The position numbers and the translations under genes are program-made. The notes beneath the pieces were generated by a model that did not search any database, was not told the DNA's origin, and saw only the letters and a program-made list of their open reading frames with translations. 64,000 bases of DNA from Shewanella loihica PV-4 (GTDB lineage Bacteria; Pseudomonadota; Gammaproteobacteria; Enterobacterales; Shewanellaceae). Positions within the stretch are counted from its first letter, which is position 1. The number at the start of each line of letters is the position of its first letter. The stretch covers positions 3,844,001-3,908,000 of the forward strand of contig NC_009092.1 in NCBI RefSeq assembly GCF_000016065.1, read 5' to 3'. Below are positions 9,218 to 17,277 of this stretch, piece by piece.

Positions 9218-10414
9218 TCACCACTGGAACTTGTAGGATATTTCGATGGCAAACAGCGACCAGTCCTTGTCCTGCACCGCCGGATTCGGCAGCAGGATAG
9301 GCGTCACCCAGGCGGCGCCGCGTACCTTGTGGTATTCCGCCGCCACCATCCAATCTTTCGCAGGCAGCCAGCGGGTCCCAATGGTCCAGTCGTGGGCGTA
9401 GCCGAAGTAGCCGGGCAGCCCTCGTTCGGCCAGCTTGTCGCCATCTGGGTCCTTCTCATCCTGTACCTGATGATCGTAGCGAACAAACACCTCGACATCC
9501 CCCGGCAGATAGCCGCGCACATCCAGGTAGTAGCCATAGCCCCTCACCTCATAGATGCCCAGCTCAGGCGGCACAAACACCCCGCCCACATAGCGATCCC
9601 AGTGCAGGTATTCGCCGGTAAATTCGAGGAAGTTAATCCGGTACTGGGCCGACACTATCCAGTGTTTGGATCGCAGGCTGCCATCGGCAAAAGGTCCCCC
9701 CAGATGGGACTGATAACGACTCTTGGCGTCGAAATAGGTGAGCCCTAGCCTCAGGCTGTCGTCCTGATACTCGAGATCCGCGCCCCAATAGCCATCGGCA
9801 TCGAAGCGGCCAAACTCCTCTGAGCCCACCACGTTACGGGTCAGATCGTCAGAGGTTTGTGCATCCCCCAGAGTCAGGTGCCATTCCAGTGAGCCGTCCA
9901 GCAGTGGATGGCCACCAAACAGCTCGCCGCCAGTGATATGCAGCAGGGCATCACGAAGATAGTCGCTATAGACAGACTGGGGCAGCAAGATCCCCGGCCG
10001 GGTAAAGGAGACATCCCGGGTACTGGTGTAGAAGCCGGCCTCACTCTTAAACAGACCGCCCCTGGCCCCCACATACCCCTGATCTAAGATGAACTTATAC
10101 TCGGCAAACAGATAGTCGGCGGAGAGACCTGACTCATCCAGGTTCCCCCACTGGCGATAACGGGCGGCCCCCGCCACACGGAAGTGCTCATCCGGCATCC
10201 AGGAGAGGTGCAGCGCCGCCTCGGTGACATCGAAAGTGTCTCCCGACTCGCCAACGATAAACTCGCTGCCATCGGCTGAAATATAGCCCTGACCGATAAA
10301 GCCATTGACCTGCCATTGATTGCTTTGAGCCTGTGCGGCAAGGGGCAGGCAGAGGGCCATCGGCAAACCTAAGATGCCTGCCAATAGGGTTAAGCGACTA
10401 GTGCTCGGCTTCAT
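9218..10414 (-). CDS. Outer membrane beta-barrel (porin-like) protein
   Basis: The product has 398 residues. The start at ATG 10414 follows AAGGAGGACAAG and a signal peptide ending LAAQAQS. The rest is a run of alternating amphipathic strands with many Tyr, Trp, Gly and Asp residues (for example RYRQWGNLDESGLSADY, LSWMPDEHFRVAGAARY). The C-terminus EISYKFQW ends in an aromatic residue as expected for Bam-dependent barrels. The substrate is not evident. It overlaps the upstream gene by 17 bases and ends four bases before the GGDEF-EAL gene, so the three are co-expressed. Confidence 0.82.
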   Translation of the reverse strand: MKPSTSRLTLLAGILGLPMALCLPLAAQAQSNQWQVNGFIGQGYISADGSEFIVGESGDTFDVTEAALHLSWMPDEHFRVAGAARYRQWGNLDESGLSADYLFAEYKFILDQGYVGARGGLFKSEAGFYTSTRDVSFTRPGILLPQSVYSDYLRDALLHITGGELFGGHPLLDGSLEWHLTLGDAQTSDDLTRNVVGSEEFGRFDADGYWGADLEYQDDSLRLGLTYFDAKSRYQSHLGGPFADGSLRSKHWIVSAQYRINFLEFTGEYLHWDRYVGGVFVPPELGIYEVRGYGYYLDVRGYLPGDVEVFVRYDHQVQDEKDPDGDKLAERGLPGYFGYAHDWTIGTRWLPAKDWMVAAEYHKVRGAAWVTPILLPNPAVQDKDWSLFAIEISYKFQW

Positions 10415-10838
10415 CTTGTCCTCCTTGACGCTCGATACCAACCTCGACGGCCAGCGCGCCGCCACCACCAGACACATAGCCTATTGCCCCGGGCGTGCTG
10501 GCCACCTTCTCGCGCATCTGCGCCTCGGAATCCAGGGTGACCGGCCGCTCGCCGACGCCGGAAAACACCAGGCGGTCCCAGCGATGACGCAGCACATAGG
10601 GCATCATTTCCAGCTGCTGATAGCAAAATTCTTCATGTATGGGGGAGTTGCTGGGGAGGACGAAGACCTGGATCTTCTGACCGTCGGACCAATAGAGCTT
10701 CTGCATGGCGAAGATCAGCTTGAGATCTTTCGGGGTGATGTCGGCGATCTCCACAGAAGAGTTGACGATCACCTGAGCGGCGAAAACGTTAGCGCAACAA
10801 AGGCCCAGTAGGCACATCCATGTCGACAATCGCCGCAT
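10398..10838 (-). CDS. Small periplasmic PstS-like substrate-binding protein
   Basis: The product has 146 residues with a signal peptide ending NVFAAQ. The mature part resembles the short PBP-like (phosphate-binding, PstS-type) proteins of proteobacteria: VNSSVEIADITPKDLKLIFAMQ near the N-terminus and PGAIGYVSG near the C-terminus. At about 125 mature residues it is roughly half the length of a full two-lobe binding protein and has no transporter genes nearby. It is the first gene of the operon, preceded by GAGGAGCGAGG, and may present a ligand to the sensor part of the GGDEF-EAL protein. That role is inference. Confidence 0.78.
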   Translation of the reverse strand: MRRLSTWMCLLGLCCANVFAAQVIVNSSVEIADITPKDLKLIFAMQKLYWSDGQKIQVFVLPSNSPIHEEFCYQQLEMMPYVLRHRWDRLVFSGVGERPVTLDSEAQMREKVASTPGAIGYVSGGGGALAVEVGIERQGGQDEAEH

Positions 10839-11020
10839 CCTCGCTCCTCTATCTCCTATAGACCTCAGTTATGCGCCAAATCTCACATAACAAAGGATAT
10901 TTATCCTCTAATGAGATATAGCTTAGGCAAGAATCGGCAAACTGGCATAATAAATGTTACTGATAATATAGTGGCTTGGGCTATAATTGCCGCAAATTCC
11001 CCTTTGGCCTGTGGTTGCGC

Positions 11021-12049
11021 GTGTTATCTAATCCTTCTCAAGTCGTCCTAAGAAATATCGAACTGTTTGAATCAAAGAATGTTTTACTCATCAATCATGA
11101 GTGCGATCTTCTGGCGACGGCCCTGTTGGAAGATGCCGCAAAAGTCACGACTCTGGCCCTGGATTTCAACCATTTTCAACGCATCAAAAGCCATGAAAAT
11201 GCCCGTCTGCAGTGCCATTTCGGCCATCAGCTGCCATCGACGCAAACTTTCGATGCCGTGGTGCTCTTCTACCCCAAATCTAAGAGCCTGGCACCCTACC
11301 TGCTCAACCTGGCCGGGCGCCATCTGATCCCGGGTGGCGAGCTGGTGATCGTCGGTGAGAAGAAGGGCGGCATCCGCTCTATCACCAAGCAGCTGCCTGA
11401 CTACTTCGATGGCGGCATCAAGCTAGACAACGCCCGTCACTGCATGCTCTACAGCAGCAGCCTGCTAAGCGAGGCGCCAGAGATCAAACTCAGCGACTGG
11501 GTCAAAGACTATGTGCTGAGCACGCCGCAGGGGGAGCTGACCATCTGCAACCTGGTGGGCGTCTTTAGCGAGAAGCGACTCGACGAGGGCACAGAGCTGC
11601 TGCTTGAGCACCTGCCCACACTTAAGGGGCGCGTGCTCGACTTTGGCTGCGGCGCCGGGGTGATCACCGCCGCGCTGCTCAAGGCCAATCCAGATCTCGA
11701 ACTCGAGTGCGTCGACATCAACGCAATGGCGCTGGCCTCCTGCGAGCTGACCCTGGCGGCTAACGGCATGCAGGCCAAGGTCTATGCCTCGGACGGCCTG
11801 ACACAGACCCAGGGCATGTTCGACGCCATCATCTCCAACCCACCGTTTCACGATGGCTTGGACAGCACCACAGAGATAGCGACCCGCTTCGTGCAGGAGA
11901 GTGAGGCCCAGCTTAAGTCTGGCGGTATTTTTCAGATAGTGGCCAACCGCCACCTGCCCTACAGTGACACCATAGCCAAATTCTTCAAAACCGTGAATGT
12001 GGCTGCCGAGAACAACAAATACAAGATCTACGCCAACCGCAAGGCGTAA
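11021..12049 (+). CDS. rsmC: 16S rRNA m2G1207 methyltransferase
   Basis: The product has 342 residues, against 343 for E. coli RsmC. The GTG at 11021 is chosen because the sequence [15 protein letters not shown] directly after it matches the family N-terminus; the frame is open 15 codons further upstream without homology. The C-terminal domain has the SAM-binding [11 protein letters not shown] and the catalytic [10 protein letters not shown] (NPPF) motif; the N-terminal half is the degenerate duplicated methyltransferase domain typical of RsmC. It methylates G1207 of 16S rRNA. It is a single gene divergent from the GGDEF-EAL operon. Confidence 0.94.
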   Translation: MLSNPSQVVLRNIELFESKNVLLINHECDLLATALLEDAAKVTTLALDFNHFQRIKSHENARLQCHFGHQLPSTQTFDAVVLFYPKSKSLAPYLLNLAGRHLIPGGELVIVGEKKGGIRSITKQLPDYFDGGIKLDNARHCMLYSSSLLSEAPEIKLSDWVKDYVLSTPQGELTICNLVGVFSEKRLDEGTELLLEHLPTLKGRVLDFGCGAGVITAALLKANPDLELECVDINAMALASCELTLAANGMQAKVYASDGLTQTQGMFDAIISNPPFHDGLDSTTEIATRFVQESEAQLKSGGIFQIVANRHLPYSDTIAKFFKTVNVAAENNKYKIYANRKA

Positions 12050-12086
12050 CTTGCTAAAAAAACACTGTTTAATCTGTTGTTTAACG

Positions 12087-12107
12087 CCGGGATCGCCCGA
12101 CTTTTTT
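12087..12107 (+). terminator. Possible weak terminator after rsmC
   Basis: CGGG pairs with CCCG around a four-base loop, followed after two bases by six T residues. The stem is short, so this is tentative. Confidence 0.4.
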
Positions 12108-12234
12108 CGCACGAGATCTCATTTCAATCATGCGCTTCATCTACATCATAAAATAGGGCTTCATAGGTCAAACTTTATGCTGTTATACTCGGGAGAATAC
12201 TAACTAAAATAATAATTAACCTGCGGAAATCTCT

Positions 12235-13905
12235 ATGCTGGATCCTGGACTGATAGAACTGAGTAGTGACGGAAACTTAGCCGAATTAAAAGTCATTCCC
12301 AATACCCATGGCCCACTGACGGTGGATGCCATTCTCGAACTGCTCACCCTCCCCGAATTTTGCCAGCTTTTCCCCCGTAAGAATGTTATCGAAAAGGCCG
12401 TCGCCCAGGTCAACAAGGTCATCGGCCAGGACGATGGTCAGTATGAACTCTTCTTCGAGATCGCCGAGCGCCGCGACGCCGAAATAGCCATCACCCTCAG
12501 CGACGACAAGATGAGCGCCGAGATGACGCTCACCGCCCCCTGGGGGGGCAAGTCACTGACACTGCAAGATATCTTAAGGGCCCTCAAGGCCGAGCAGATC
12601 AGCATGGGGCTGAGCAAGGTCAAGATAGAGGCTCTGCTGGCCAAGCTGCCGACCCTGGCCCCCGGCGAGAGTTGCAGCGAGGTGTTCGCCCACGGCAAGC
12701 CCGCCATCAATGGCACCAACGCCATCGTCGAGCGCAAGGTGCCGCTGGCGAGGGAGCGTCTGCTGCAACCCCAGGAGCGCGCCGACGGCACGGTGGACAT
12801 GCGTAACCTGGGCGAGATCATCATGGTCAAACCCAACGACAAGTTGATGGTTAAGATCCCCGCCACCGAAGGCACTAAGGGCTACAACGTTCAGGGTGAG
12901 CCGCTACTGCCGATCGCAGGCAAAGATCTTAAACTCACCGCGGGCACGGGCGCCGAACTACTGGAGTCCGACCCCAATGTGTTAGTCGCCACGGTCGCCG
13001 GCCAGCCGGTGGAGACCAAGACAGGCATGCAGGTCGATGACGTGCTGCAGATAAAGGATGTGGATATCGGCTACGGCAACGTCGACTTCAAGGGCAGTGT
13101 CTTGGTTACGGGCGACGTGCATGAAGGCATGGTGGTCAAGTCCACCGGTGATATTACCGTGATGGGCTTCGTCGACTCGGCCCAGCTGATCGCCGACGGT
13201 GACATCACCGTCAGCAAAGGGGTGATCGGCCGCCAGCTCAAGGAAGATCAACTCTCCACCAAGCTATCTGCCAAGGGGCAGATCTCCGCCCAGTTCGTAC
13301 AATACTCTGAGCTGCAGGCCGAAGGCGACATCCTGGTCACCAAGCAGCTGCTGCACAGCCACACCCAGACAGCAGGGAAACTGATCGTCAGCGATGCCAA
13401 CGGCCGCCGCGGCGACCTGGTGGGCGGCGTGGCCCAGGCCGATAAGGGGGTCAAGGCGGTGATCATTGGCGCCACGGCCGGTACCCGCACCGAGGTGTTC
13501 TGTGCCATGAAGTGCGGCGAGCTGAAAGAGGAGCTCAAGCAGCTGGATCACGGGATAAAACACATGGTGGTGGCCAAGCTCAATATCGAGGCCAGCCTCA
13601 ACAAGCTGCCCCCCAAGGCCGAATGGCAGGACGACGCCCTCATGGTCGAGCAGGTCAAGGGGATGCTGGAAGAGAAGCGCCGCATCACCGAGGAGTGGTC
13701 CCGGGAGGAGCAGGAGTTCAACGCCATCAAACAGGAAGTGGAAAACTATTATCAGGAGTACCGCATCGAGGCCTGCAAGCATATCTTCGCCAACGTCGAG
13801 CTGCATATCGGCCCGGCCTTTAACCGCACCCAGCGCGAACACGGCCCCTGCATAGTGGTCAACGAAGGCCAAGAGATCAGCTTCGACTACAGCAATCGTA
13901 AGTGA
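12235..13905 (+). CDS. DUF342/FapA-family protein
   Basis: The product has 556 residues. It resembles the FapA (DUF342, once called flagellar assembly protein A) family: an N-terminal region, then a right-handed beta-helical central part with repeated VDIGYGNVDFKGSVLVTGDVHEGMVVKSTG-type rungs (about residues 270-420), then a C-terminal helical, probably coiled-coil segment (about 430-510, EEKRRITEEWSREEQEFNAI). The family is described as polymer-forming and membrane- or curvature-associated, with no settled enzymatic role. No flagellar genes are nearby. A strong terminator follows the stop. Confidence 0.85.
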   Translation: MLDPGLIELSSDGNLAELKVIPNTHGPLTVDAILELLTLPEFCQLFPRKNVIEKAVAQVNKVIGQDDGQYELFFEIAERRDAEIAITLSDDKMSAEMTLTAPWGGKSLTLQDILRALKAEQISMGLSKVKIEALLAKLPTLAPGESCSEVFAHGKPAINGTNAIVERKVPLARERLLQPQERADGTVDMRNLGEIIMVKPNDKLMVKIPATEGTKGYNVQGEPLLPIAGKDLKLTAGTGAELLESDPNVLVATVAGQPVETKTGMQVDDVLQIKDVDIGYGNVDFKGSVLVTGDVHEGMVVKSTGDITVMGFVDSAQLIADGDITVSKGVIGRQLKEDQLSTKLSAKGQISAQFVQYSELQAEGDILVTKQLLHSHTQTAGKLIVSDANGRRGDLVGGVAQADKGVKAVIIGATAGTRTEVFCAMKCGELKEELKQLDHGIKHMVVAKLNIEASLNKLPPKAEWQDDALMVEQVKGMLEEKRRITEEWSREEQEFNAIKQEVENYYQEYRIEACKHIFANVELHIGPAFNRTQREHGPCIVVNEGQEISFDYSNRK

Positions 13906-13929
13906 TCTCAATTGATTAGACGACTAAGG

Positions 13930-13962
13930 AGGCCCGGCAAAATTGTCGGGCCTCTTTTCTTT
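13930..13962 (+). terminator. Rho-independent terminator of the DUF342 gene
   Basis: AGGCCCG pairs with CGGGCCT around a 10-base loop that is itself partly self-complementary, followed by CTTTTCTTT. It lies within the open 5' extension of the next gene, which argues for a downstream start there. Confidence 0.85.
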
Positions 13963-14020
13963 GCCATGGCTTTACAGGCATAATCCCCGCCAGATAGCGG
14001 TAACGGATAACGGAAAACAC

Positions 14021-15121
14021 GTGGAACTACTGAGAATAGACTGTTTAGGCAAAGAGTTGCGCCTTGAAGGCTCACTTGCCGGTTGGCAACAACTCTTCTG
14101 GGACAATCAGCTGGTGTCGGTCAAGGAGGCCTGTGCCGAGAACCAAGGGCTGAGAAACCACGAGTTTGAGTTAAGCCGCCACGACCCGCAGCAAGAGACG
14201 GTGCAGAAGATCCCCCTCACCCTGGAGGTGGACCTCATCTGGCAACCCTTCACGCTCAACTATCGCCTGCTGAGCGAAGACGCCGTACTGAGCGAAGGCA
14301 GCCGCAACGCCAAGGATATCGAGCGCCAGACACCGGTCACCCCAGTTAAGGCGCCACAGAAACTGAGCCTGGTGGGCCTGGCCTCCTTGGGCTTTAAGCT
14401 GCTCAAGAGCGCTAAGGTGATCAAGGTGGTGCTGGCCGGTGCCAGCGTGGCCGCCTACTCCTGGCTCTTCTCCTTCCAGTTTGCCCTGGCGCTGATCGCC
14501 TGTCTCATGTTCCACGAGTATGGCCATATTCGCGCCATGAAATATTTCGGCATGAAGACCAAGGGGATCTACCTCATCCCCTTCATGGGTGGTCTTGCGC
14601 TCAGCGATGAGAAGATCAACACCCGCTGGCAGGATGTAGTGATCTCCATCATGGGGCCCACCTTCGGCCTCTTGATGTCGATAGCGGCCCTGGTCGCCTA
14701 CTGGATCACAGATAACCCGCTGTTTGCCGGGCTTGCCGCCTTCAACGCCCTGCTGAACCTGTTCAACCTGCTGCCCATATTGCCGCTGGATGGCGGCCAT
14801 ATCCTCAAGAGCATCAGCTTCTCCATGAATAGCCTGATGGGGCTGGTCGCCTGTGTGGCCGGCGCCGCCATCGGCGTCTTCATCAGCTATAGCCTGGGGC
14901 TTGCGTTACTGGGCTTCCTGCTGCTGATCGGCAGCCTGGAGATCGTCTTCGAGTGGAAGAGCCGTCACCAGAGCCATCTGCTGCCGCTGGACAGATACGG
15001 GCAGATCTTCTCTACCATCTGGTATCTGCTGACCGTCGGCGCCCTGGTCGCCATCATCTGGTACCTGGCCGGTAGCGGCGATAACATGCTTGGGCTGCCG
15101 CTCAAGATACTGCAGAGCTAA
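14021..15121 (+). CDS. Membrane zinc metalloprotease, M50 (site-2 protease) family
   Basis: The product has 366 residues from the GTG at 14021. The frame is open back to a TTG at 13943, but that part overlaps the upstream terminator, so I take the later start. The first 120 residues are soluble. Then come several membrane segments with the zinc motif FHEYGH (His165, Glu166, His169) and the distal LLPILPLDGGH (Asp257), which is the M50 signature. Such enzymes cleave within or next to membranes; the substrate here is unknown. No PDZ domain is seen. A run of hydrophobic helices ends the protein. Confidence 0.85.
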   Translation: MELLRIDCLGKELRLEGSLAGWQQLFWDNQLVSVKEACAENQGLRNHEFELSRHDPQQETVQKIPLTLEVDLIWQPFTLNYRLLSEDAVLSEGSRNAKDIERQTPVTPVKAPQKLSLVGLASLGFKLLKSAKVIKVVLAGASVAAYSWLFSFQFALALIACLMFHEYGHIRAMKYFGMKTKGIYLIPFMGGLALSDEKINTRWQDVVISIMGPTFGLLMSIAALVAYWITDNPLFAGLAAFNALLNLFNLLPILPLDGGHILKSISFSMNSLMGLVACVAGAAIGVFISYSLGLALLGFLLLIGSLEIVFEWKSRHQSHLLPLDRYGQIFSTIWYLLTVGALVAIIWYLAGSGDNMLGLPLKILQS

Positions 15122-15530
15122 GTCATCTAAGAAGCTCAACCTCTATCGCCTCGCCCTCTTTGAGGGCGGGGCCCCCTCAACAAAGCAGCCTTCCTAAGAA
15201 AGCCAGTCCTTCTCTTTCTACAGTCCCATCCCAAACAAGGTGAACAAAAGGTAAATTTTTTCACATTTTTTCGCCAACTCATCGCCAAGCCAACGGCAAA
15301 AATATTTATTCAAATAAAACAGATAAATAAACAAACAAAAACTAGCCGTTAATTGACCTTTTTTAGTCAAAAAAACAGCAAATATAGGTATTTTCCGATC
15401 CCCACCTAGGGACATTTGCGGATATTTTTAAAAGTTACAATAACGTTACAATCGATACATCATCAGAGGATGACCAAGAGCAAATAGATAAAATTTTATT
15501 TAAAAACAGATAGTTTTTTTGAGGTGCAAC
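15122..15530. other. AT-rich intergenic region
   Basis: A 10-bp GC-rich hairpin (CCTCGCCCTC with GAGGGCGGGG, 15149-15171) without a T-run closes the M50 gene. The rest is AT-rich with a TTGAC-N8-GTCAA inverted repeat near 15354 and two direct copies of GTTACAAT (15434 and 15445), plausible promoter or operator material for the Crp/Fnr-family gene. I see no gene in it. Confidence 0.5.
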
Positions 15531-16301
15531 ATGATTAAGTCCATATCGACAGGTAGAACACAGCAGGGTTATTTCAGCCCGGTTGAAAAACAGATGTTCG
15601 GCGCTGCGTTACTGGCCGACCCCGACACCTCAAGCCCATTCTCCGATGTACTCAGCATTGCAGAAAGTGGATGTTCAAGCAGTTTGCTACAGCAACTCAC
15701 CAGCGTCACCAAGCGTTTTCGCCACCTCAAGCCGGAGCAATATCTGCTGCGCCAACAGGACCAGTTTGACTCGCTGTTTGTGGTCAAGAAGGGCGCCCTC
15801 AAGAGCTATCGTCTGACCCCGGAAGGCGAAGAGATAGTGACTGGCTTCTATATGGAGGGCGACGTCATAGGCGCCGGCGGCTTGGGTAACCACAAACACT
15901 TCTACTCTGTGGTGGCGCTGGAACCTTCGAGCCTGTATGAGATCCCCTTCGCCAAGTTGCTGCAACAATCCGCCATGGAGCCGATAGTGCAGCAGCTGAT
16001 GCTCAAGCTACTCAGTCAGGAGATGCAGGCAGATCAAAGCCTGAGACTTATCCAGCTTAAGCAGGTCAAGGCGGCCATCGCCTCGCTGATCCTCAACATC
16101 GCCAACCGCCTGACGGCAACCCAGATCACCCTGCCCATGAGCCGAGTGGATATCGCCAACCTGTTGGGGGTTGCCTCGGAGACCGTCTGCCGCGAGTTCA
16201 CCCGCCTGCAGAAGCAGGGGCTGCTGTCGGTCAACCGTAAGCATATCGTGATTAACGATCTTCCCCAGCTGCAGCTGGCGGCGGGCGGAGATTGCTACTA
16301 A
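15531..16301 (+). CDS. Crp/Fnr-family transcription regulator without Fnr cysteines
   Basis: The product has 256 residues; the ATG at 15531 is preceded by GAGGTG at the right distance. A cyclic-nucleotide-binding-type beta-roll (about residues 60-150, RHLKPEQYLLRQQDQFDSLFVVKKG) is followed by a dimer helix and a C-terminal winged HTH (SRVDIANLLGVASETVCREFTRLQKQGLL). The recognition-helix pattern is E-T-V-C-R, close to the Fnr E-x-x-S-R but with Cys for Ser. The N-terminal region has only one Cys (near GCSSS) instead of the Fnr 4Fe-4S cluster set, so oxygen sensing by a cluster is unlikely. The effector is unknown. Confidence 0.85.
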   Translation: MIKSISTGRTQQGYFSPVEKQMFGAALLADPDTSSPFSDVLSIAESGCSSSLLQQLTSVTKRFRHLKPEQYLLRQQDQFDSLFVVKKGALKSYRLTPEGEEIVTGFYMEGDVIGAGGLGNHKHFYSVVALEPSSLYEIPFAKLLQQSAMEPIVQQLMLKLLSQEMQADQSLRLIQLKQVKAAIASLILNIANRLTATQITLPMSRVDIANLLGVASETVCREFTRLQKQGLLSVNRKHIVINDLPQLQLAAGGDCY

Positions 16302-16323
16302 GCAATCATTCATCAAAAACTAA

Positions 16324-16341
16324 GGCACCCATCTGGGTGCC
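16324..16341. terminator. Bidirectional terminator between Crp/Fnr-like and LamG genes
   Basis: GGCACCCA and TGGGTGCC form a perfect inverted repeat with a very short loop. On the reverse strand it is followed by TTAGTTTTTG, so it most plausibly ends the LamG/kinase transcript; it also lies 22 bases after the forward gene. Confidence 0.6.
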
Positions 16342-16360
16342 ATTTGGTGCTTCATTTTAG

Positions 16361-16449
16361 TTAATTTAAATTGCCTTTCGGGGCTAATTAAAGTGCCTTT
16401 TGCGGCTAATTAACGCCTTTCTGCGCTAATTTAAAGTGCCTTTGGGCAC
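16361..16449 (-). repeat. Four imperfect tandem copies of the 3' end of the LamG gene
   Basis: Units of 20-24 bases (each with GCCTTT and TAATTAA or TTTAAA parts) occur four times: 16361-16384, 16385-16406, 16407-16426 and 16427-16449. The last is inside the LamG coding sequence and encodes its final residues and stop region; the other three are downstream copies. This looks like tandem duplication of a gene end. Confidence 0.7.
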
Positions 16450-17277
16450 TAGGCCATAGATAGCTCTGACATCCTTGGCGGAGAAGATCCGCTCAGACAT
16501 CACAAATTCATCGATGATCCCCGGGAAACGCGCCTGGCCGAAGTTGGGATAGCCGCTGGGGATCCCGCCGATAAAGAAGTCATTCATGATAGAACCTACC
16601 TTGCGATCCAGGGTATCGCTGGCATCCAGCTCACCGTCGATATAGAGGTTGGCCTGATGACCATCGTGTACCAGGGCGATGTGGTACCAGCGATCGTTAC
16701 TGAGCACTGTGCGGGAGCGCACCGCCACCTCGGGGGAGAAGCCTGAGGCGTCATAGATCAGCAGCTCAAGATGCCCCTGATTGATCCTTAACTTGTTGCT
16801 CTGCACATCGCCATACCAGCCGCCGAGCAGAGGATAGATATCCTGTTCGTTGATAGCTAAAGGTTTAATCCACATCCCCATGCTGATACCGCCAAAGTCG
16901 AAGGTGATCTCCCGCCCTCTGGCCCGCTTCATCTCATCGCTCTTACAACAGATGTCGAACGCCACATAAGCCTGCTCATTGGCCTGCTCATTGGCAGAGA
17001 AGTCTATCCCCTGCCCCTTGATGCCAGGTACCCGCTTGCCACCCACCAGAGTACCTGTCCACACGGATCTGAAGGTATCGATAACTTCTTGATTTTGTTC
17101 CTCGAAAGACATCAAGGATGAGTGGCCATAGATGTTGACCTCCACCACCTTGAGCAGAGGATCGCCCTTACCGGCCCCCGAATCCAGCGGCTCATGCTGC
17201 CACAGGGTGATGCCAATGAAGCCGATAAGGATCAGAGACAGGGCGCCGGCGAGTTTGAGCAGAGGCGCATGCTTCAT
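16426..17277 (-). CDS. Membrane-anchored LamG/concanavalin-fold protein
   Basis: The product has 283 residues. An N-terminal hydrophobic segment (about residues 7-26) acts as a signal anchor or signal peptide. Residues about 80-270 look like a LamG-like jelly-roll domain: GGISMGMWIKPL, WYHIALVHDGHQANLYIDGELDASD, FFIGGIPSG and FPGIIDEFVMSERIFSAKDVRAIY are characteristic of that fold. Its ATG overlaps the TGA of the histidine kinase gene by four bases, so it is translated with the kinase and may be an extracytoplasmic partner of it. The ligand (carbohydrate or protein) is unknown. Confidence 0.82.
   Translation of the reverse strand: MKHAPLLKLAGALSLILIGFIGITLWQHEPLDSGAGKGDPLLKVVEVNIYGHSSLMSFEEQNQEVIDTFRSVWTGTLVGGKRVPGIKGQGIDFSANEQANEQAYVAFDICCKSDEMKRARGREITFDFGGISMGMWIKPLAINEQDIYPLLGGWYGDVQSNKLRINQGHLELLIYDASGFSPEVAVRSRTVLSNDRWYHIALVHDGHQANLYIDGELDASDTLDRKVGSIMNDFFIGGIPSGYPNFGQARFPGIIDEFVMSERIFSAKDVRAIYGLVPKGTLN

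Noticed and set aside
13264-13911. Open frame antisense to the DUF342/FapA gene
   Set aside because: No ribosome-binding site or motif; its amino acid content mirrors the sense gene.
15218-15415. 65-codon open frame in the AT-rich region before the Crp/Fnr-like gene
   Set aside because: Aromatic and Leu-rich by AT bias, no ribosome-binding site, no similarity recognised.
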